Notes: generated by a model not told the origin, from the letters alone. Numbered from the stretch's first letter, positions 12,801 to 28,020 are shown. The stretch is 64,000 nt of DNA from Taudactylus pleione (GCA_031769625.1 JAUIMM010002344.1:62001-126000), one strand, 5' to 3'. Made by a program: numbers and translations.

Positions 12801-15800
12801 TAGGCCAAAATGCATTGAAAGCAATGGAAACAACAAAAGCGCATACTTTGTGTTATCTTCTCTTGTAGCAAACACAGGCAGCTCAAAATTTCACTGGATG
12901 TGTTGAAGACCAAGACCAACAAATGTGATGTGAAATGGTTTTTCTCCCATGTTGCGTTTAAGAGAAAACAGCAATTGCTCGTTTTAGGCCAAAATGCATT
13001 GAAAGCAATGGAAACAACAAAAGTGCATACTTTGTTTTATCTCCTCTTGTAGCAAACACAGACAGCTCAAAATTTCACTGGATGTGTTGAAGACCAAGAC
13101 CAACAAATGTGATGTGAAATGGTTTTTCTCCCATGTTGCGTTTAAGAGAAAACAGCAATTGCACGTTTTAGGCCAAAATGCATTGAAAGCAATGGAAACA
13201 ACAAAAGCGCATACTTTGTGTTATCTCCTCTTGTAGCAAACACAGGCAGCTCAAAATTTCACTGGATGTGTTGAAGACCAAGACCCACAAATGTGATGTG
13301 AAATGGGTTTTCTCCCATGTTGCGTTTAAGAGAAAACAGCAATTGCTCATTTTAGGCCAAAATGCATAGAAAGCAATGGAACCAACAAAAGCGCATACTT
13401 TGTGTTATCTCCTCTTGTAGCAAACACAGGCAGAACAAAATTTCACTGGATGTGTTGAAGACCAAGACTCACAAATGTGATGTGAAATTGTTTTTCTCCC
13501 ATATTGCGTTTAAGAGAAAACAGCAATTGCACGTTTTAGGCCAAAATGCATTGAAAGCAATGGAAACAACAAAAGCGCATACTTTGTGTTATCTCCTCTT
13601 GTAGCAAACACAGACAGCTCAAAATTTCACTGGATGTGTTGAAGACCAATACCCACAAATGTGATGTGAAATGGTTTTTCTCCCATGTTGCGTTTAAGAG
13701 AAAACAGCAAATGCACGTTTTAGGCCAAAATGCATTGAAAGCAATGGAAACAACAAAAGCGCATACTTTGTGTTATCTCCTCTTGTAGCAAACACAGGCA
13801 GCTCAAAATTTCACTGGATGTGTTGAAGACCAAGACCCACAAATGTGATGTGAAATGGTTTTTCTCCCATATTGCGTTTAAGAGAAAACAGCAATTGCAC
13901 GTTTTAGGCCAAAATGCATTGAAAGCAATGGAAACAACAAAAGCGCATACTTTGTGTTATCTCCTCTTGTAGCAAACACAGACAGCTCAAAATTTCACTG
14001 GATGTGTTGAAGACCAATACCCACAAATGTGATGTGAAATGGTTTTTCTCCCATGTTGCGTTTAAGAGAAAACAGCAAATGCACGTTTTAGGCCAAAATG
14101 CTTTGAAAGCAATGGAAACAACAAAAGTGCATACGTTGTGTTATCTCCTCTTGTAGCAAACACAGACAGCTCAAAATTTCACTGGATGTGTTGAAGACCA
14201 AGACCAACAAATGTGATGTGAAATGGTTTTTCTCCCATGTTGCGTTTAAGAGAAAACAGCAAATGCACGTTTTAGGCCAAAATGCATTGAAAGCAATGAA
14301 AACAACAAAAGCGCATACTTTGTGTTATCTCCTCTTGTAGCAAACACAGACAGCTCAAAATTTCACTGGATGTGTTGAAGACCAAGACCCACAAATGTGA
14401 TGTGAAATGGTTTTTCTCCCATGTTGCATTTAAGAGAAAACAGCAAATGCACGTTTTAGGCCAAAATGCATTGAAAGCAATGAAAACAACAAAAGCGCAT
14501 ACTTTGTGTTATCTCCTCTTGTAGCAAACACAGACAGCTCAAAATTTCACTGGATGTGTTGAAGACCAAGACCCACAAATGTGATGTGAAATGGTTTTTC
14601 TCCCATGTTGCGTTTAAGAGAAAACAGCAATTGCTCGTTTTAGGCCAAAATGCATTGAAAGCAATGAAAACAACAAAAGCGCATACTTTGTGTTATCTCC
14701 TCTTGTAGCAAACACAGGCAGCTCAAAATTTCACTGGATGTGTTGAAGACCAAGACCAACAAATGTGATGTGAAATGGTTTTTCTCCCATGTTGCGTTTA
14801 AGAGAAAACAGCAAATGCACGTTTTAGGCCAAAATGCATTGAAAGCAATGGAAACAACAAAAGTGCATACGTTGTGTTATCTCCTCTTGTAGCAAACACG
14901 GACAGCTCAAAATTTCACTGGATGTGTTGAAGACCAAGACCAACAAATGTGATGTGAAATGGTTTTTCCCCCAAGTTGCGTTTAAGAGAAAACAGCAAAT
15001 GCACGTTTTAGGCCAAAATGCATTGAAAGCAATGGAATCAACAAAAGCGCATACTTTGTGTTATCTTCTCTTGTAGCAAACACAGGCAGCTCAAAATTTC
15101 ACTGGATGTGTTGAAGACCAAGACCAACAAATGTGATGTGAAATGGTTTTTCTCCCATGTTGCGTTTAAGAGAAAACAGCAAATGCACGTTTTAGGCCAA
15201 AATGCTTTGAAAGCAATGGAAACAACAAAAGCGCATACTTTGTGTTATCTCCACTTGTAGCAAACACAGACAGCTCAAAATTTCACTGGATGTGTTGAAG
15301 ACCAATACCCACAAATGTGATGTGAAATGGTTTTTCTCCCATGTTGCGTTTAAGAGAAAACAGCAATTGCTCGTTTTAGGCCAAAATGCATTGAAAGCAA
15401 TGGAAACAACAAAAGCGCATACTTTGTGTTATCTCCTCTTGTAGCAAACACAGGCAGCTCAAAATTTCACTGGATGTGTTGAAGACCAAGACCCACAAAT
15501 GTGATTTGAAATGGTTTTTCTCCCATATTGCGTTTAAGAGAAAACAGCAATTGCACGTTTTAGGCCAAAATGCATTGAAAGCAATGGAAACAACAAAAGT
15601 GCATACTTTGTGTTATCTCCTCTTGTAGCAAACACAGACAGCTCAAAATTTCACTGGATGTGTTGAAGACCAATACCCACAAATGTGATGTGAAATGGTT
15701 TTTCTCCCATGTTGCGTTTAAGAGAAAACAGCAAATGCACGTTTTAGGCCAAAATGCTTTGAAAGCAATGGAAACAACAAAAGTGCATAAGTTGTGTTAT

Positions 15801-18800
15801 CTCCTCTTGTAGCAAACACAGACAGCTCAAAATTTCACTGGATGTGTTGAAGACCAAGACCAACAAATGTGATGTGAAATGGTTTTTCTCCCATGTTGCG
15901 TTTAAGAGAAAACAGCAAATGCACGTTTTAGGCCAAAATGCATTGAAAGCAATGAAAACAACAAAAGCGCATACTTTGTGTTATCTCCTCTTGTAGCAAA
16001 CACAGACAGCTCAAAATTTCACTGGATGTGTTGAAGACCAAGACCCACAAATGTGATGTGAAATGGTTTTTCTCCCATGTTGCGTTTAAGAGAAAACAGC
16101 AATTGCTCATTTTAGGCCAAAATGCATTGAAAGCAATGGAAACAACAAAAGTGCATACTTTGTTTTATCTCCTCTTGTAGCAAACACAGACAGCTCAAAA
16201 TTTCACTGGATGTGTTGAAGACCAAGACCAACAAATGTGATGTGAAATGGTTTTTCTCCCATGTTGCGTTTAAGAGAAAACAGCAATTGCACGTTTTAGG
16301 CCAAAATGCATTGAAAGCAATGGAAACAACAAAAGCGCATACTTTGTGTTATCTCCTCTTGTAGCAAACACAGGCAGCTCAAAATTTCACTGGATGTGTT
16401 GAAGACCAAGACCCACAAATGTGATGTGAAATGGTTTTTCTCCCATGTTGCGTTTAAGAGAAAACAGCAATTGCTCATTTTAGGCCAAAATGCATAGAAA
16501 GCAATGGAACCAACAAAAGCGCATACTTTGTGTTATCTCCTCTTGTAGCAAACACAGGCAGAACAAAATTTCACTGGATGTGTTGAAGACCAAGACTCAC
16601 AAATGTGATGTGAAATTGTTTTTCTCCCATATTGCGTTTAAGAGAAAACAGCAATTGCACGTTTTAGGCCAAAATGCATTGAAAGCAATGGAAACAACAA
16701 AAGCGCATACTTTGTGTTATCTCCTCTTGTAGCAAACACAGACAGCTCAAAATTTCACTGGATGTGTTGAAGACCAATACCCACAAATGTGATGTGAAAT
16801 GGTTTTTCTCCCATGTTGCGTTTAAGAGAAAACAGCAAATGCACGTTTTAGGCCAAAATGCATTGAAAGCAATGGAAACAACAAAAGCGCATACTTTGTG
16901 TTATCTCCTCTTGTAGCAAACACAGGCAGCTCAAAATTTCACTGGATGTGTTGAAGACCAAGACCCACAAATGTGATGTGAAATGGTTTTTCTCCCATAT
17001 TGCGTTTAAGAGAAAACAGCAATTGCACGTTTTAGGCCAAAATGCATTGAAAGCAATGGAAACAACAAAAGCGCATACTTTGTGTTATCTCCTCTTGTAG
17101 CAAACACAGACAGCTCAAAATTTCACTGGATGTGTTGAAGACCAATACCCACAAATGTGATGTGAAATGGTTTTTCTCCCATGTTGCGTTTAAGAGAAAA
17201 CAGCAAATGCACGTTTTAGGCCAAAATGCTTTGAAAGCAATGGAAACAACAAAAGTGCATACGTTGTGTTATCTCCTCTTGTAGCAAACACAGACAGCTC
17301 AAAATTTCACTGGATGTGTTGAAGACCAAGACCAACAAATGTGATGTGAAATGGTTTTTCTCCCATGTTGCGTTTAAGAGAAAACAGCAAATGCACGTTT
17401 TAGGCCAAAATGCATTGAAAGCAATGAAAACAACAAAAGCGCATACTTTGTGTTATCTCCTCTTGTAGCAAACACAGACAGCTCAAAATTTCACTGGATG
17501 TGTTGAAGACCAAGACCCACAAATGTGATGTGAAATGGTTTTTCTCCCATGTTGCGTTTAAGAGAAAACAGCAAATGCACGTTTTAGGCCAAAATGCATT
17601 GAAAGCAATGAAAACAACAAAAGCGCATACTTTGTGTTATCTCCTCTTGTAGCAAACACAGACAGCTCAAAATTTCACTGGATGTGTTGAAGACCAAGAC
17701 CCACAAATGTGATGTGAAATGGTTTTTCTCCCATGTTGCGTTTAAGAGAAAACAGCAATTGCTCGTTTTAGGCCAAAATGCATTGAAAGCAATGAAAACA
17801 ACAAAAGCGCATACTTTGTGTTATCTCCTCTTGTAGCAAACACAGGCAGCTCAAAATTTCACTGGATGTGTTGAAGACCAAGACCAACAAATGTGATGTG
17901 AAATGGTTTTTCTCCCATGTTGCGTTTAAGAGAAAACAGCAAATGCACGTTTTAGGCCAAAATGCATTGAAAGCAATGGAAACAACAAAAGTGCATACGT
18001 TGTGTTATCTCCTCTTGTAGCAAACACGGACAGCTCAAAATTTCACTGGATGTGTTGAAGACCAAGACCAACAAATGTGATGTGAAATGGTTTTTCCCCC
18101 AAGTTGCATTTAAGAGAAAACAGCAAATGCACGTTTTAGGCCAAAATGCATTGAAAGCAATGGAATCAACAAAAGCGCATACTTTGTGTTATCTTCTCTT
18201 GTAGCAAACACAGGCAGCTCAAAATTTCACTGGATGTGTTGAAGACCAAGACCAACAAATGTGATGTGAAATGGTTTTTCTCCCATGTTGCGTTTAAGAG
18301 AAAACAGCAAATGCACGTTTTAGGCCAAAATGCTTTGAAAGCAATGGAAACAACAAAAGCGCATACTTTGTGTTATCTCCACTTGTAGCAAACACAGACA
18401 GCTCAAAATTTCACTGGATGTGTTGAAGACCAATACCCACAAATGTGATGTGAAATGGTTTTTCTCCCATGTTGCGTTTAAGAGAAAACAGCAATTGCTC
18501 GTTTTAGGCCAAAATGCATTGAAAGCAATGGAAACAACAAAAGCGCATACTTTGTGTTATCTCCTCTTGTAGCAAACACAGGCAGCTCAAAATTTCACTG
18601 GATGTGTTGAAGACCAAGACCCACAAATGTGATGTGAAATGGTTTTTCTCCCATATTGCGTTTAAGAGAAAACAGCAATTGCACGTTTTAGGCCAAAATG
18701 CATTGAAAGCAATGGAAACAACAAAAGCGCATACTTTGTGTTATCTCCTCTTGTAGCAAACACAGACAGCTCAAAATTTCACTGGATGTGTTGAAGACCA

Positions 18801-21800
18801 ATACCCACAAATGTGATGTGAAATGGTTTTTCTCCCATGTTGCGTTTAAGAGAAAACAGCAAATGCACGTTTTAGGCCAAAATGCTTTGAAAGCAATGGA
18901 AACAACAAAAGTGCATACGTTGTGTTATCTCCTCTTGTAGCAAACACAGACAGCTCAAAATTTCACTGGATGTGTTGAAGACCAAGACCAACAAATGTGA
19001 TGTGAAATGGTTTTTCTCCCATGTTGCGTTTAAGAGAAAACAGCAAATGCACGTTTTAGGCCAAAATGCATTGAAAGCAATGAAAACAACAAAAGCGCAT
19101 ACTTTGTGTTATCTCCTCTTGTAGCAAACACAGACAGCTCAAAATTTCACTGGATGTGTTGAAGACCAAGACCCACAAATGTGATGTGAAATGGTTTTTC
19201 TCCCATGTTGCGTTTAAGAGAAAACAGCAATTGCTCATTTTAGGCCAAAATGCATTGAAAGCAATGGAAACAACAAAAGCGCATACTTTGTGTTATCTCC
19301 TCTTGTAGCAAACACAGGCAGCTCAAAATTTCACTGGATGTGTTGAAGACCAAGACCCACAAATGTGATTTGAAATGGTTTTTCTCCCATATTGCGTTTA
19401 AGAGAAAACAGCAATTGCACGTTTTAGGCCAAAATGCATTGAAAGCAATGGAAACAACAAAAGTGCATACTTTGTGTTATCTCCTCTTGTAGCAAACACA
19501 GACAGCTCAAAATTTCACTGGATGTGTTGAAGACCAATACCCACAAATGTGATGTGAAATGGTTTTTCTCCCATGTTGCGTTTAAGAGAAAACAGCAAAT
19601 GCACGTTTTAGGCCAAAATGCTTTGAAAGCAATGGAAACAACAAAAGTGCATACGTTGTGTTATCTCCTCTTGTAGCAAACACAGACAGCTCAAAATTTC
19701 ACTGGATGTGTTGAAGACCAAGACCAACAAATGTGATGTGAAATGGTTTTTCTCCCATGTTGCGTTTAAGAGAAAACAGCAAATGCACGTTTTAGGCCAA
19801 AATGCATTGAAAGCAATGAAAACAACAAAAGCGCATACTTTGTGTTATCTCCTCTTGTAGCAAACACAGACAGCTCAAAATTTCACTGGATGTGTTGAAG
19901 ACCAAGACCCACAAATGTGATGTGAAATGGTTTTTCTCCCATGTTGCGTTTAAGAGAAAACAGCAATTGCTCATTTTAGGCCAAAATGCATTGAAAGCAA
20001 TGGAAACAACAAAAGTGCATACTTTGTTTTATCTCCTCTTGTAGCAAACACAGACAGCTCAAAATTTCACTGGATGTGTTGAAGACCAAGACCAACAAAT
20101 GTGATGTGAAATGGTTTTTCTCCCATGTTGCGTTTAAGAGAAAACAGCAATTGCACGTTTTAGGCCAAAATGCATTGAAAGCAATGGAAACAACAAAAGC
20201 GCATACTTTGTGTTATCTCCTCTTGTAGCAAACACAGGCAGAACAAAATTTCACTGGATGTGTTGAAGACCAAGACTCACAAATGTGATGTGAAATTGTT
20301 TTTCTCCCATATTGCGTTTAAGAGAAAACAGCAATTGCACGTTTTAGGCCAAAATGCATTGAAAGCAATGGAAACAACAAAAGCGCATACTTTGTGTTAT
20401 CTCCTCTTGTAGCAAACACAGACAGCTCAAAATTTCACTGGATGTGTTGAAGACCAATACCCACAAATGTGATGTGAAATGGTTTTTCTCCCATGTTGCG
20501 TTTAAGAGAAAACAGCAAATGCACGTTTTAGGCCAAAATGCATTGAAAGCAATGGAAACAACAAAAGCGCATACTTTGTGTTATCTCCTCTTGTAGCAAA
20601 CACAGGCAGCTCAAAATTTCACTGGATGTGTTGAAGACCAAGACCCACAAATGTGATGTGAAATGGTTTTTCTCCCATATTGCGTTTAAGAGAAAACAGC
20701 AATTGCACGTTTTAGGCCAAAATGCATTGAAAGCAATGGAAACAACAAAAGCGCATACTTTGTGTTATCTCCTCTTGTAGCAAACACAGACAGCTCAAAA
20801 TTTCACTGGATGTGTTGAAGACCAATACCCACAAATGTGATGTGAAATGGTTTTTCTCCCATGTTGCGTTTAAGAGAAAACAGCAAATGCACGTTTTAGG
20901 CCAAAATGCTTTGAAAGCAATGGAAACAACAAAAGTGCATACGTTGTGTTATCTCCTCTTGTAGCAAACACAGACAGCTCAAAATTTCACTGGATGTGTT
21001 GAAGACCAAGACCAACAAATGTGATGTGAAATGGTTTTTCTCCCATGTTGCGTTTAAGAGAAAACAGCAAATGCACGTTTTAGGCCAAAATGCATTGAAA
21101 GCAATGAAAACAACAAAAGCGCATACTTTGTGTTATCTCCTCTTGTAGCAAACACAGACAGCTCAAAATTTCACTGGATGTGTTGAAGACCAAGACCCAC
21201 AAATGTGATGTGAAATGGTTTTTCTCCCATGTTGCGTTTAAGAGAAAACAGCAAATGCACGTTTTAGGCCAAAATGCATTGAAAGCAATGAAAACAACAA
21301 AAGCGCATACTTTGTGTTATCTCCTCTTGTAGCAAACACAGACAGCTCAAAATTTCACTGGATGTGTTGAAGACCAAGACCCACAAATGTGATGTGAAAT
21401 GGTTTTTCTCCCATGTTGCGTTTAAGAGAAAACAGCAATTGCTCGTTTTAGGCCAAAATGCATTGAAAGCAATGAAAACAACAAAAGCGCATACTTTGTG
21501 TTATCTCCTCTTGTAGCAAACACGGACAGCTCAAAATTTCACTGGATGTGTTGAAGACCAAGACCAACAAATGTGATGTGAAATGGTTTTTCCCCCAAGT
21601 TGCATTTAAGAGAAAACAGCAAATGCACGTTTTAGGCCAAAATGCATTGAAAGCAATGGAATCAACAAAAGCGCATACTTTGTGTTATCTTCTCTTGTAG
21701 CAAACACAGGCAGCTCAAAATTTCACTGGATGTGTTGAAGACCAAGACCAACAAATGTGATGTGAAATGGTTTTTCTCCCATGTTGCGTTTAAGAGAAAA

Positions 21801-23300
21801 CAGCAAATGCACGTTTTAGGCCAAAATGCTTTGAAAGCAATGGAAACAACAAAAGCGCATACTTTGTGTTATCTCCACTTGTAGCAAACACAGACAGCTC
21901 AAAATTTCACTGGATGTGTTGAAGACCAATACCCACAAATGTGATGTGAAATGGTTTTTCTCCCATGTTGCGTTTAAGAGAAAACAGCAATTGCTCGTTT
22001 TAGGCCAAAATGCATTGAAAGCAATGGAAACAACAAAAGCGCATACTTTGTGTTATCTCCTCTTGTAGCAAACACAGGCAGCTCAAAATTTCACTGGATG
22101 TGTTGAAGACCAAGACCCACAAATGTGATGTGAAATGGTTTTTCTCCCATATTGCGTTTAAGAGAAAACAGCAATTGCACGTTTTAGGCCAAAATGCATT
22201 GAAAGCAATGGAAACAACAAAAGCGCATACTTTGTGTTATCTCCTCTTTTAGCAAACACAGACAGCTCAAAATTTCACTGGATGTGTTGAAGACCAATAC
22301 CCACAAATGTGATGTGAAATGGTTTTTCTCCCATGTTGCGTTTAAGAGAAAACAGCAAATGCACGTTTTAGGCCAAAATGCTTTGAAAGCAATGGAAACA
22401 ACAAAAGTGCATACGTTGTGTTATCTCCTCTTGTAGCAAACACAGACAGCTCAAAATTTCACTGGATGTGTTGAAGACCAAGACCAACAAATGTGATGTG
22501 AAATGGTTTTTCTCCCATGTTGCGTTTAAGAGAAAACAGCAAATGCACGTTTTAGGCCAAAATGCATTGAAAGCAATGAAAACAACAAAAGCGCATACTT
22601 TGTGTTATCTCCTCTTGTAGCAAACACAGACAGCTCAAAATTTCACTGGATGTGTTGAAGACCAAGACCCACAAATGTGATGTGAAATGGTTTTTCTCCC
22701 ATGTTGCGTTTAAGAGAAAACAGCAATTGCTTATTTTAGGCCAAAATGCATTGAAAGCAATGGAACCAACAAAAGCGCACACTTTGTGTTATCTCCTCTT
22801 GTAGCAAACACAGACAGCTCAAAATTTCACTGGATGTCTTGAAGACCAAGACCAACAAATGTGATGTGAAATGGTTTTTCTCCCATGTTGCGTTTAAGAG
22901 AAAACAGCAAATGCACGTTTTAGGCCAAAATGCATTGAAAGCAATGAAAACAACAAAAGCGCATACTTTGTGTTATCTCCTCTTGTAGCAAACACAGACA
23001 GCTCAAAATTTCACTGGATGTGTTGAAGACCAAGACCCACAAATGTGATGTGAAATGGTTTTTCTCCCATGTTGCGTTTAAGAGAAAACAGCAATTGCTC
23101 GTTTTAGGCAAAAATGCATTGAAAGCAATGGAAACAACAAAAGCGCATACTTTGTGTTATCTCCTCTTGTAGCAAACACAGGCAGCTCAAAATTTCACTG
23201 GATGTGTTGAAGACCAAGACCAACAAATGTGATGTGAAATGGTTTTTCTCCCATGTTGCGTTTAAGAGAAAACAGCAATTGCTCATTTTAGGCCAAAATG
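9860..23300. repeat. Higher-order repeat domain with 19-, 17- and 20-unit steps
   Basis: The rare variant combination CAAGACTCAC followed by GAAATTGTTT occurs with ACTCAC at 9971, 13467, 16595 and 20275. The steps are 3,496, 3,128 and 3,680 bp, exactly 19, 17 and 20 monomers. A second private marker, CCCCCAAGTTGC, has CCAAG at 14971, 18099 and 21595, giving steps of 17 and 19 monomers. Surrounding unit types follow the same order with local gains or losses of a few units. This is the pattern expected from unequal crossing-over of a higher-order unit. Outer limits are approximate. Confidence 0.82.
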
Positions 23301-23899
23301 CATTGAAAGCAATGGAACCAACAAAAGCGCATACTTTGTGTTATCTCCTCTTGTAGCAAACACAGACAGCTCAAAATTTCACTGGATGTGTTGAAGACCA
23401 AGACCCACAAATGTGATGTGAAATGGTTTTTCTCCCATATTGCGTTTAAGAGAAAACAGCAATTGCAAGTTTTAGGCCAAAATGCATTGAAAGCAATGGA
23501 AACAACAAAAGTGCATACTTTGTGTTATCTCCTCTTGTAGCAAACACAGACAGCTCAATATTTCACTGGATGTGTTGAAGACCAAGACCAACAAATGTGA
23601 TGTGAAATGGTTTTTCTCCCATGTTGGGTTTAAGTGAAAACAGCAAATGCACGTTTTAGGCCAAAATGCATTGAAAGCAATGAAAACAACAAATGCGCAT
23701 ACTTTGTGTTATCTCCTCTTGTAGCAAACACAGACAGCTCAAAATTTCACTGGATGTGTTGAAGACCAAGACCCACAAATGTGATGTGAAATGGTTTTTC
23801 TCCCATGTTGCGTTTAAGAGAAAACAGCAATTGCTCGTTTTAGGCCAAAATGCATTGAAAGCAATGAAAACAACAAAAGCGCATACTTTGTGTTATCTC

Positions 23900-25200
23900 C
23901 TCTTGTAGCAAACACAGGCAGCTCAAAATTTCACTGGATGTGTTGAAGACCAAGACCAACAAATGTGATGTGAAATGGTTTTTCCCCCATGTTGCGTTTA
24001 AGAGAAAACAGCAAATGCACGTTTAAGGCCAAAATGCATTGAAAGCAATGGAATGAACAAAAGCGCATACTTTGTGTTATCTTCTCTTGTAGCATTCACA
24101 GGCAGCTCAAAATTTCACTGGATGTGTTGAAGACCAAGACCAACAAATGTGATGTGAAATGGTTTTTCTCCCATGTTGCGTTTAAGAGAAAACAGCAAAT
24201 GCACGTTTTAGGCCAAAATGCTTTGAAAGCAATGGAAACAACAAAAGCGCATACTTTGTGTTATCTCCACTTGTAGCAAACACAGACAGCTCAAAATTTC
24301 ACTGGATGTGTTGAAGACCAATACCCACAAATGTGATGTGAAATGGTTTTTCTCCCATGTTGCGTTTAAGAGAAAACAGCAATTGCTCGTTTTAGGCCAA
24401 AATGCATTGAAAGCAATGGAAACAACAAAAGTGCATACTTTGTGTTATCTCCTCTTGTAGCAAACACAGACAGCTCAAAATTTCACTGGATGTGTTGAAG
24501 ACCAAGACCAACAAATGTGATGTGAAATGGTTTTTCTCCCATGTTGCGTTTAAGAGAAAACAGCAATTGCTCGTTTTAGGCCAAAATGCATTGAAAGCAA
24601 TGAAAACAACAAAAGCGCATACTTTGTGTTATCTCCTCTTGTAGCAAACACAGGCAGCTCAAAATTTCACTGGATGTGTTGAAGACCAAGACCAACAAAT
24701 GTGATGTGAAATGGTTTTTCCCCCATGTTGCGTTTAAGAGAAAACAGCAAATGCACATTTAAGGCCAAAATGCATTGAAAGCAATGGAATGAACAAAAGC
24801 GCATACTTTGTGTTATCTTCTCTTGTAGCAAACACAGGCAGCTCAAAATTTCACTGGATGTGTTGAAGACCAAGACCAACAAATGTGATGTGAAATGGTT
24901 TTTCTCCCATGTTGCGTTTAAGAGAAAACAGCAAATGCACGTTTTAGGCCAAAATGCTTTGAAAGCAATGGAAACAACAAAAGCGCATACTTTGTGTTAT
25001 CTCCACTTGTAGCAAACACAGACAGCTCAAAATTTCACTGGATGTGTTGAAGACCAATACCCACAAATGTGATGTGAAATGGTTTTTCTCCCATGTTGCG
25101 TTTAAGAGAAAACAGCAATTGCTCGTTTTAGGCCAAAATGCATTGAAAGCAATGGAAACAACAAAAGTGCATACTTTGTGTTATCTCCTCTTGTAGCAAA
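23900..25200. repeat. 4-unit local duplication
   Basis: The private variant GGAATGAACAAAAGC occurs at about 24050 and 24786, 736 bp (4 x 184) apart. Each copy is preceded by the change TTTAAGGCC in place of TTTTAGGCC. Following units (TGCTTTG plus CTCCACTTG, then GACCAATACCC) also match in order. It is a recent short-range duplication inside the left arm, with approximate edges. Confidence 0.7.
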
Positions 25201-25429
25201 CACAGACAGCTCAAAATTTCACTGGATGTGTTGAAGACCAAGACCCACAAATGTGATGTGAAATGGTTTTTCTCCCATGTTGCGTTTAAGAGAAAACAGC
25301 AAATGCACGTTTTAGGCCAAAATGCAATGAAAGCAATGGAAACAACAAAAGCGCATACTTTGTGTTATCTTCTCTTGTAGCAAACACAGGCAGCTCAAAA
25401 TTTCACTGGATGTGTTGAAGACCAATACC

Positions 25430-28020
25430 CACAAATGTGATGTGAAATGGTTTTTCTCCCATGTTGCGTTTAAGAGAAAACAGCAATTGCACGTTTTAGG
25501 CCAAAATGCATTGAAAGCAATGGAAACAACAAAAGCGCATACTTTGTGTTATCTCCTCTTGTAGCAAACACAGACAGCTCAAAATTTCACTGGATGTGTT
25601 GAAGACCAAGACCAACAATTGTGATGTGAAATGGTTTTTCTCCCATGTTGCGTTTAAGAGAAAACAGCAAATGCACGTTTTAGGCCAAAATGCAATGAAA
25701 GCAATGGAAACAACAAAAGCGCATACTTTGTGTTATCTTCTCTTGTAGCAAACACAGGCAGCTCAAAATTTCACTGGATGTGTTGAAGACCAAGACCAAC
25801 AAATGTGATGTGAAATGGTTTTTCTCCCATGTTGCGTTTAAGAGAAAACAGCAATTGCACGTTTTAGGCCAAAATGCATTGAAAGCAATGAAAACAACAA
25901 GAGCGCATACTTTGTGTTATCTCCTCTTGTAGCAAACACAGACAGCTCAAAATTTCACTGGATGTGTTGAAGACCAAGACCCACAAATGTGATGTGAAAT
26001 GGTTTTTCTCCCATGTTGCGTTTAAGAGAAAACAGCAATTGCTCATTTTAGGCCAAAATGCATTGAAAGCAATGGAACCAACAAAAGCGCATACTTTGTG
26101 TTATCTCCTCTTGTAGCAAACACAGGCAGCTCAAAATTTCACTTGATGTGTTGAAGACCAAGACCCACAAATGTGATGTGAAATGGTTTTTCTCCCATAT
26201 TGCGTTTAAGAGAAAACAGCAATTGCACGTTTTAGGCCAAAATGCATTGAAAGCAATGGAAACAACAAAAGCGCATACTTTGTGTTATCTCCTCTTGTAG
26301 CAAACAAAGACAGCTCAAAATTTCACTGGATGTGTTGAAGACCAATACCCACAAATGTGATGTGAAATGGTTTTTCTCCCATGTTGCGTTTAAGAGAAAA
26401 CAGCAAATGCACGTTTTAGGCCAAAATGCATTGAAAGCAATGGAAACAACAAAAGCGCATACTTTGTGTTATCTTCTCTTGTAGCAAACACAGGCAGCTC
26501 AAAATTTCACTGGATGTGTTGAAGACCAAGACCAACAAATGTGATGTGAAATGGTTTTTCTCCCATGTTGCGTTTAAGAGAAAACAGCAATTGCACGTTT
26601 TAGGCCAAAATGCATTGAAAGCAATGGAAACAACAAAAGCGCATACTTTGTGTTATCTCCTCTTGTAGCAAACACAGACAGCTCAAAATTTCACTGGATG
26701 TGTTGAAGACCAAGACCAACAAATGTGATGTGAAATGGTTTTTCTCCCATGTTGCGTTTAAGAGAAAACAGCAAATGCACGTTTTAGGCCAAAATGCAAT
26801 GAAAGCAATGGAAACAACAAAAGCGCATACTTTGTGTTATCTTCTCTTGTAGCAAACACAGGCAGCTCAAAATTTCACTGGATGTGTTGAAGACCAATAC
26901 CCACAAATGTGATGTGAAATGGTTTTTCTCCCATGTTGCGTTTAAGAGAAAACAGCAATTGCACATTTTAGGCCAAAATGCATTGAAAGCAATGGAAACA
27001 ACAAAAGCGCATACTTTGTGTTATCTCCTCTTGTAGCAAACACAGACAGCTCAAAATTTCACTGGATGTGTTGAAGACCAAGACCAACAATTGTGATGTG
27101 AAATGGTTTTTCTCCCATGTTGCGTTTAAGAGAAAACAGCAAATGCACGTTTTAGGCCAAAATGCAATGAAAGCAATGGAAACAACAAAAGCGCATACTT
27201 TGTGTTATCTTCTCTTGTAGCAAACACAGGCAGCTCAAAATTTCACTGGATGTGTTGAAGACCAAGACCAACAAATGTGATGTGAAATGGTTTTTCTCCC
27301 ATGTTGCGTTTAAGAGAAAACAGCAATTGCACGTTTTAGGCCAAAATGCATTGAAAGCAATGAAAACAACAAGAGCGCATACTTTGTGTTATCTCCTCTT
27401 GTAGCAAACACAGACAGCTCAAAATTTCACTGGATGTGTTGAAGACCAAGACCCACAAATGTGATGTGAAATGGTTTTTCTCCCATGTTGCGTTTAAGAG
27501 AAAACAGCAATTGCTCATTTTAGGCCAAAATGCATTGAAAGCAATGGAACCAACAAAAGCGCATACTTTGTGTTATCTCCTCTTGTAGCAAACACAGGCA
27601 GCTCAAAATTTCACTTGATGTGTTGAAGACCAAGACCCACAAATGTGATGTGAAATGGTTTTTCTCCCATATTGCGTTTAAGAGAAAACAGCAATTGCAC
27701 GTTTTAGGCCAAAATGCATTGAAAGCAATGGAAACAACAAAAGCGCATACTTTGTGTTATCTCCTCTTGTAGCAAACAAAGACAGCTCAAAATTTCACTG
27801 GATGTGTTGAAGACCAATACCCACAAATGTGATGTGAAATGGTTTTTCTCCCATGTTGCGTTTAAGAGAAAACAGCAAATGCACGTTTTAGGCCAAAATG
27901 CATTGAAAGCAATGGAAACAACAAAAGCGCATACTTTGTGTTATCTTCTCTTGTAGCAAACACAGGCAGCTCAAAATTTCACTGGATGTGTTGAAGACCA
28001 AGACCAACAAATGTGATGTG
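25430..28020. repeat. 8-unit tandem duplication
   Basis: Several private variants recur at 1,472 bp (8 x 184). They are CCAACAATTGTGATG (TTGTG at 25619 and 27091), ACAAGAGCGCAT (about 25897 and 27369), CACTTGATGTG (ACTTGATG at 26141 and 27613), and CAAACAAAGACAG (about 26303 and 27775). Four independent markers at one offset make this a clear block duplication. Edges are approximate. Confidence 0.85.
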
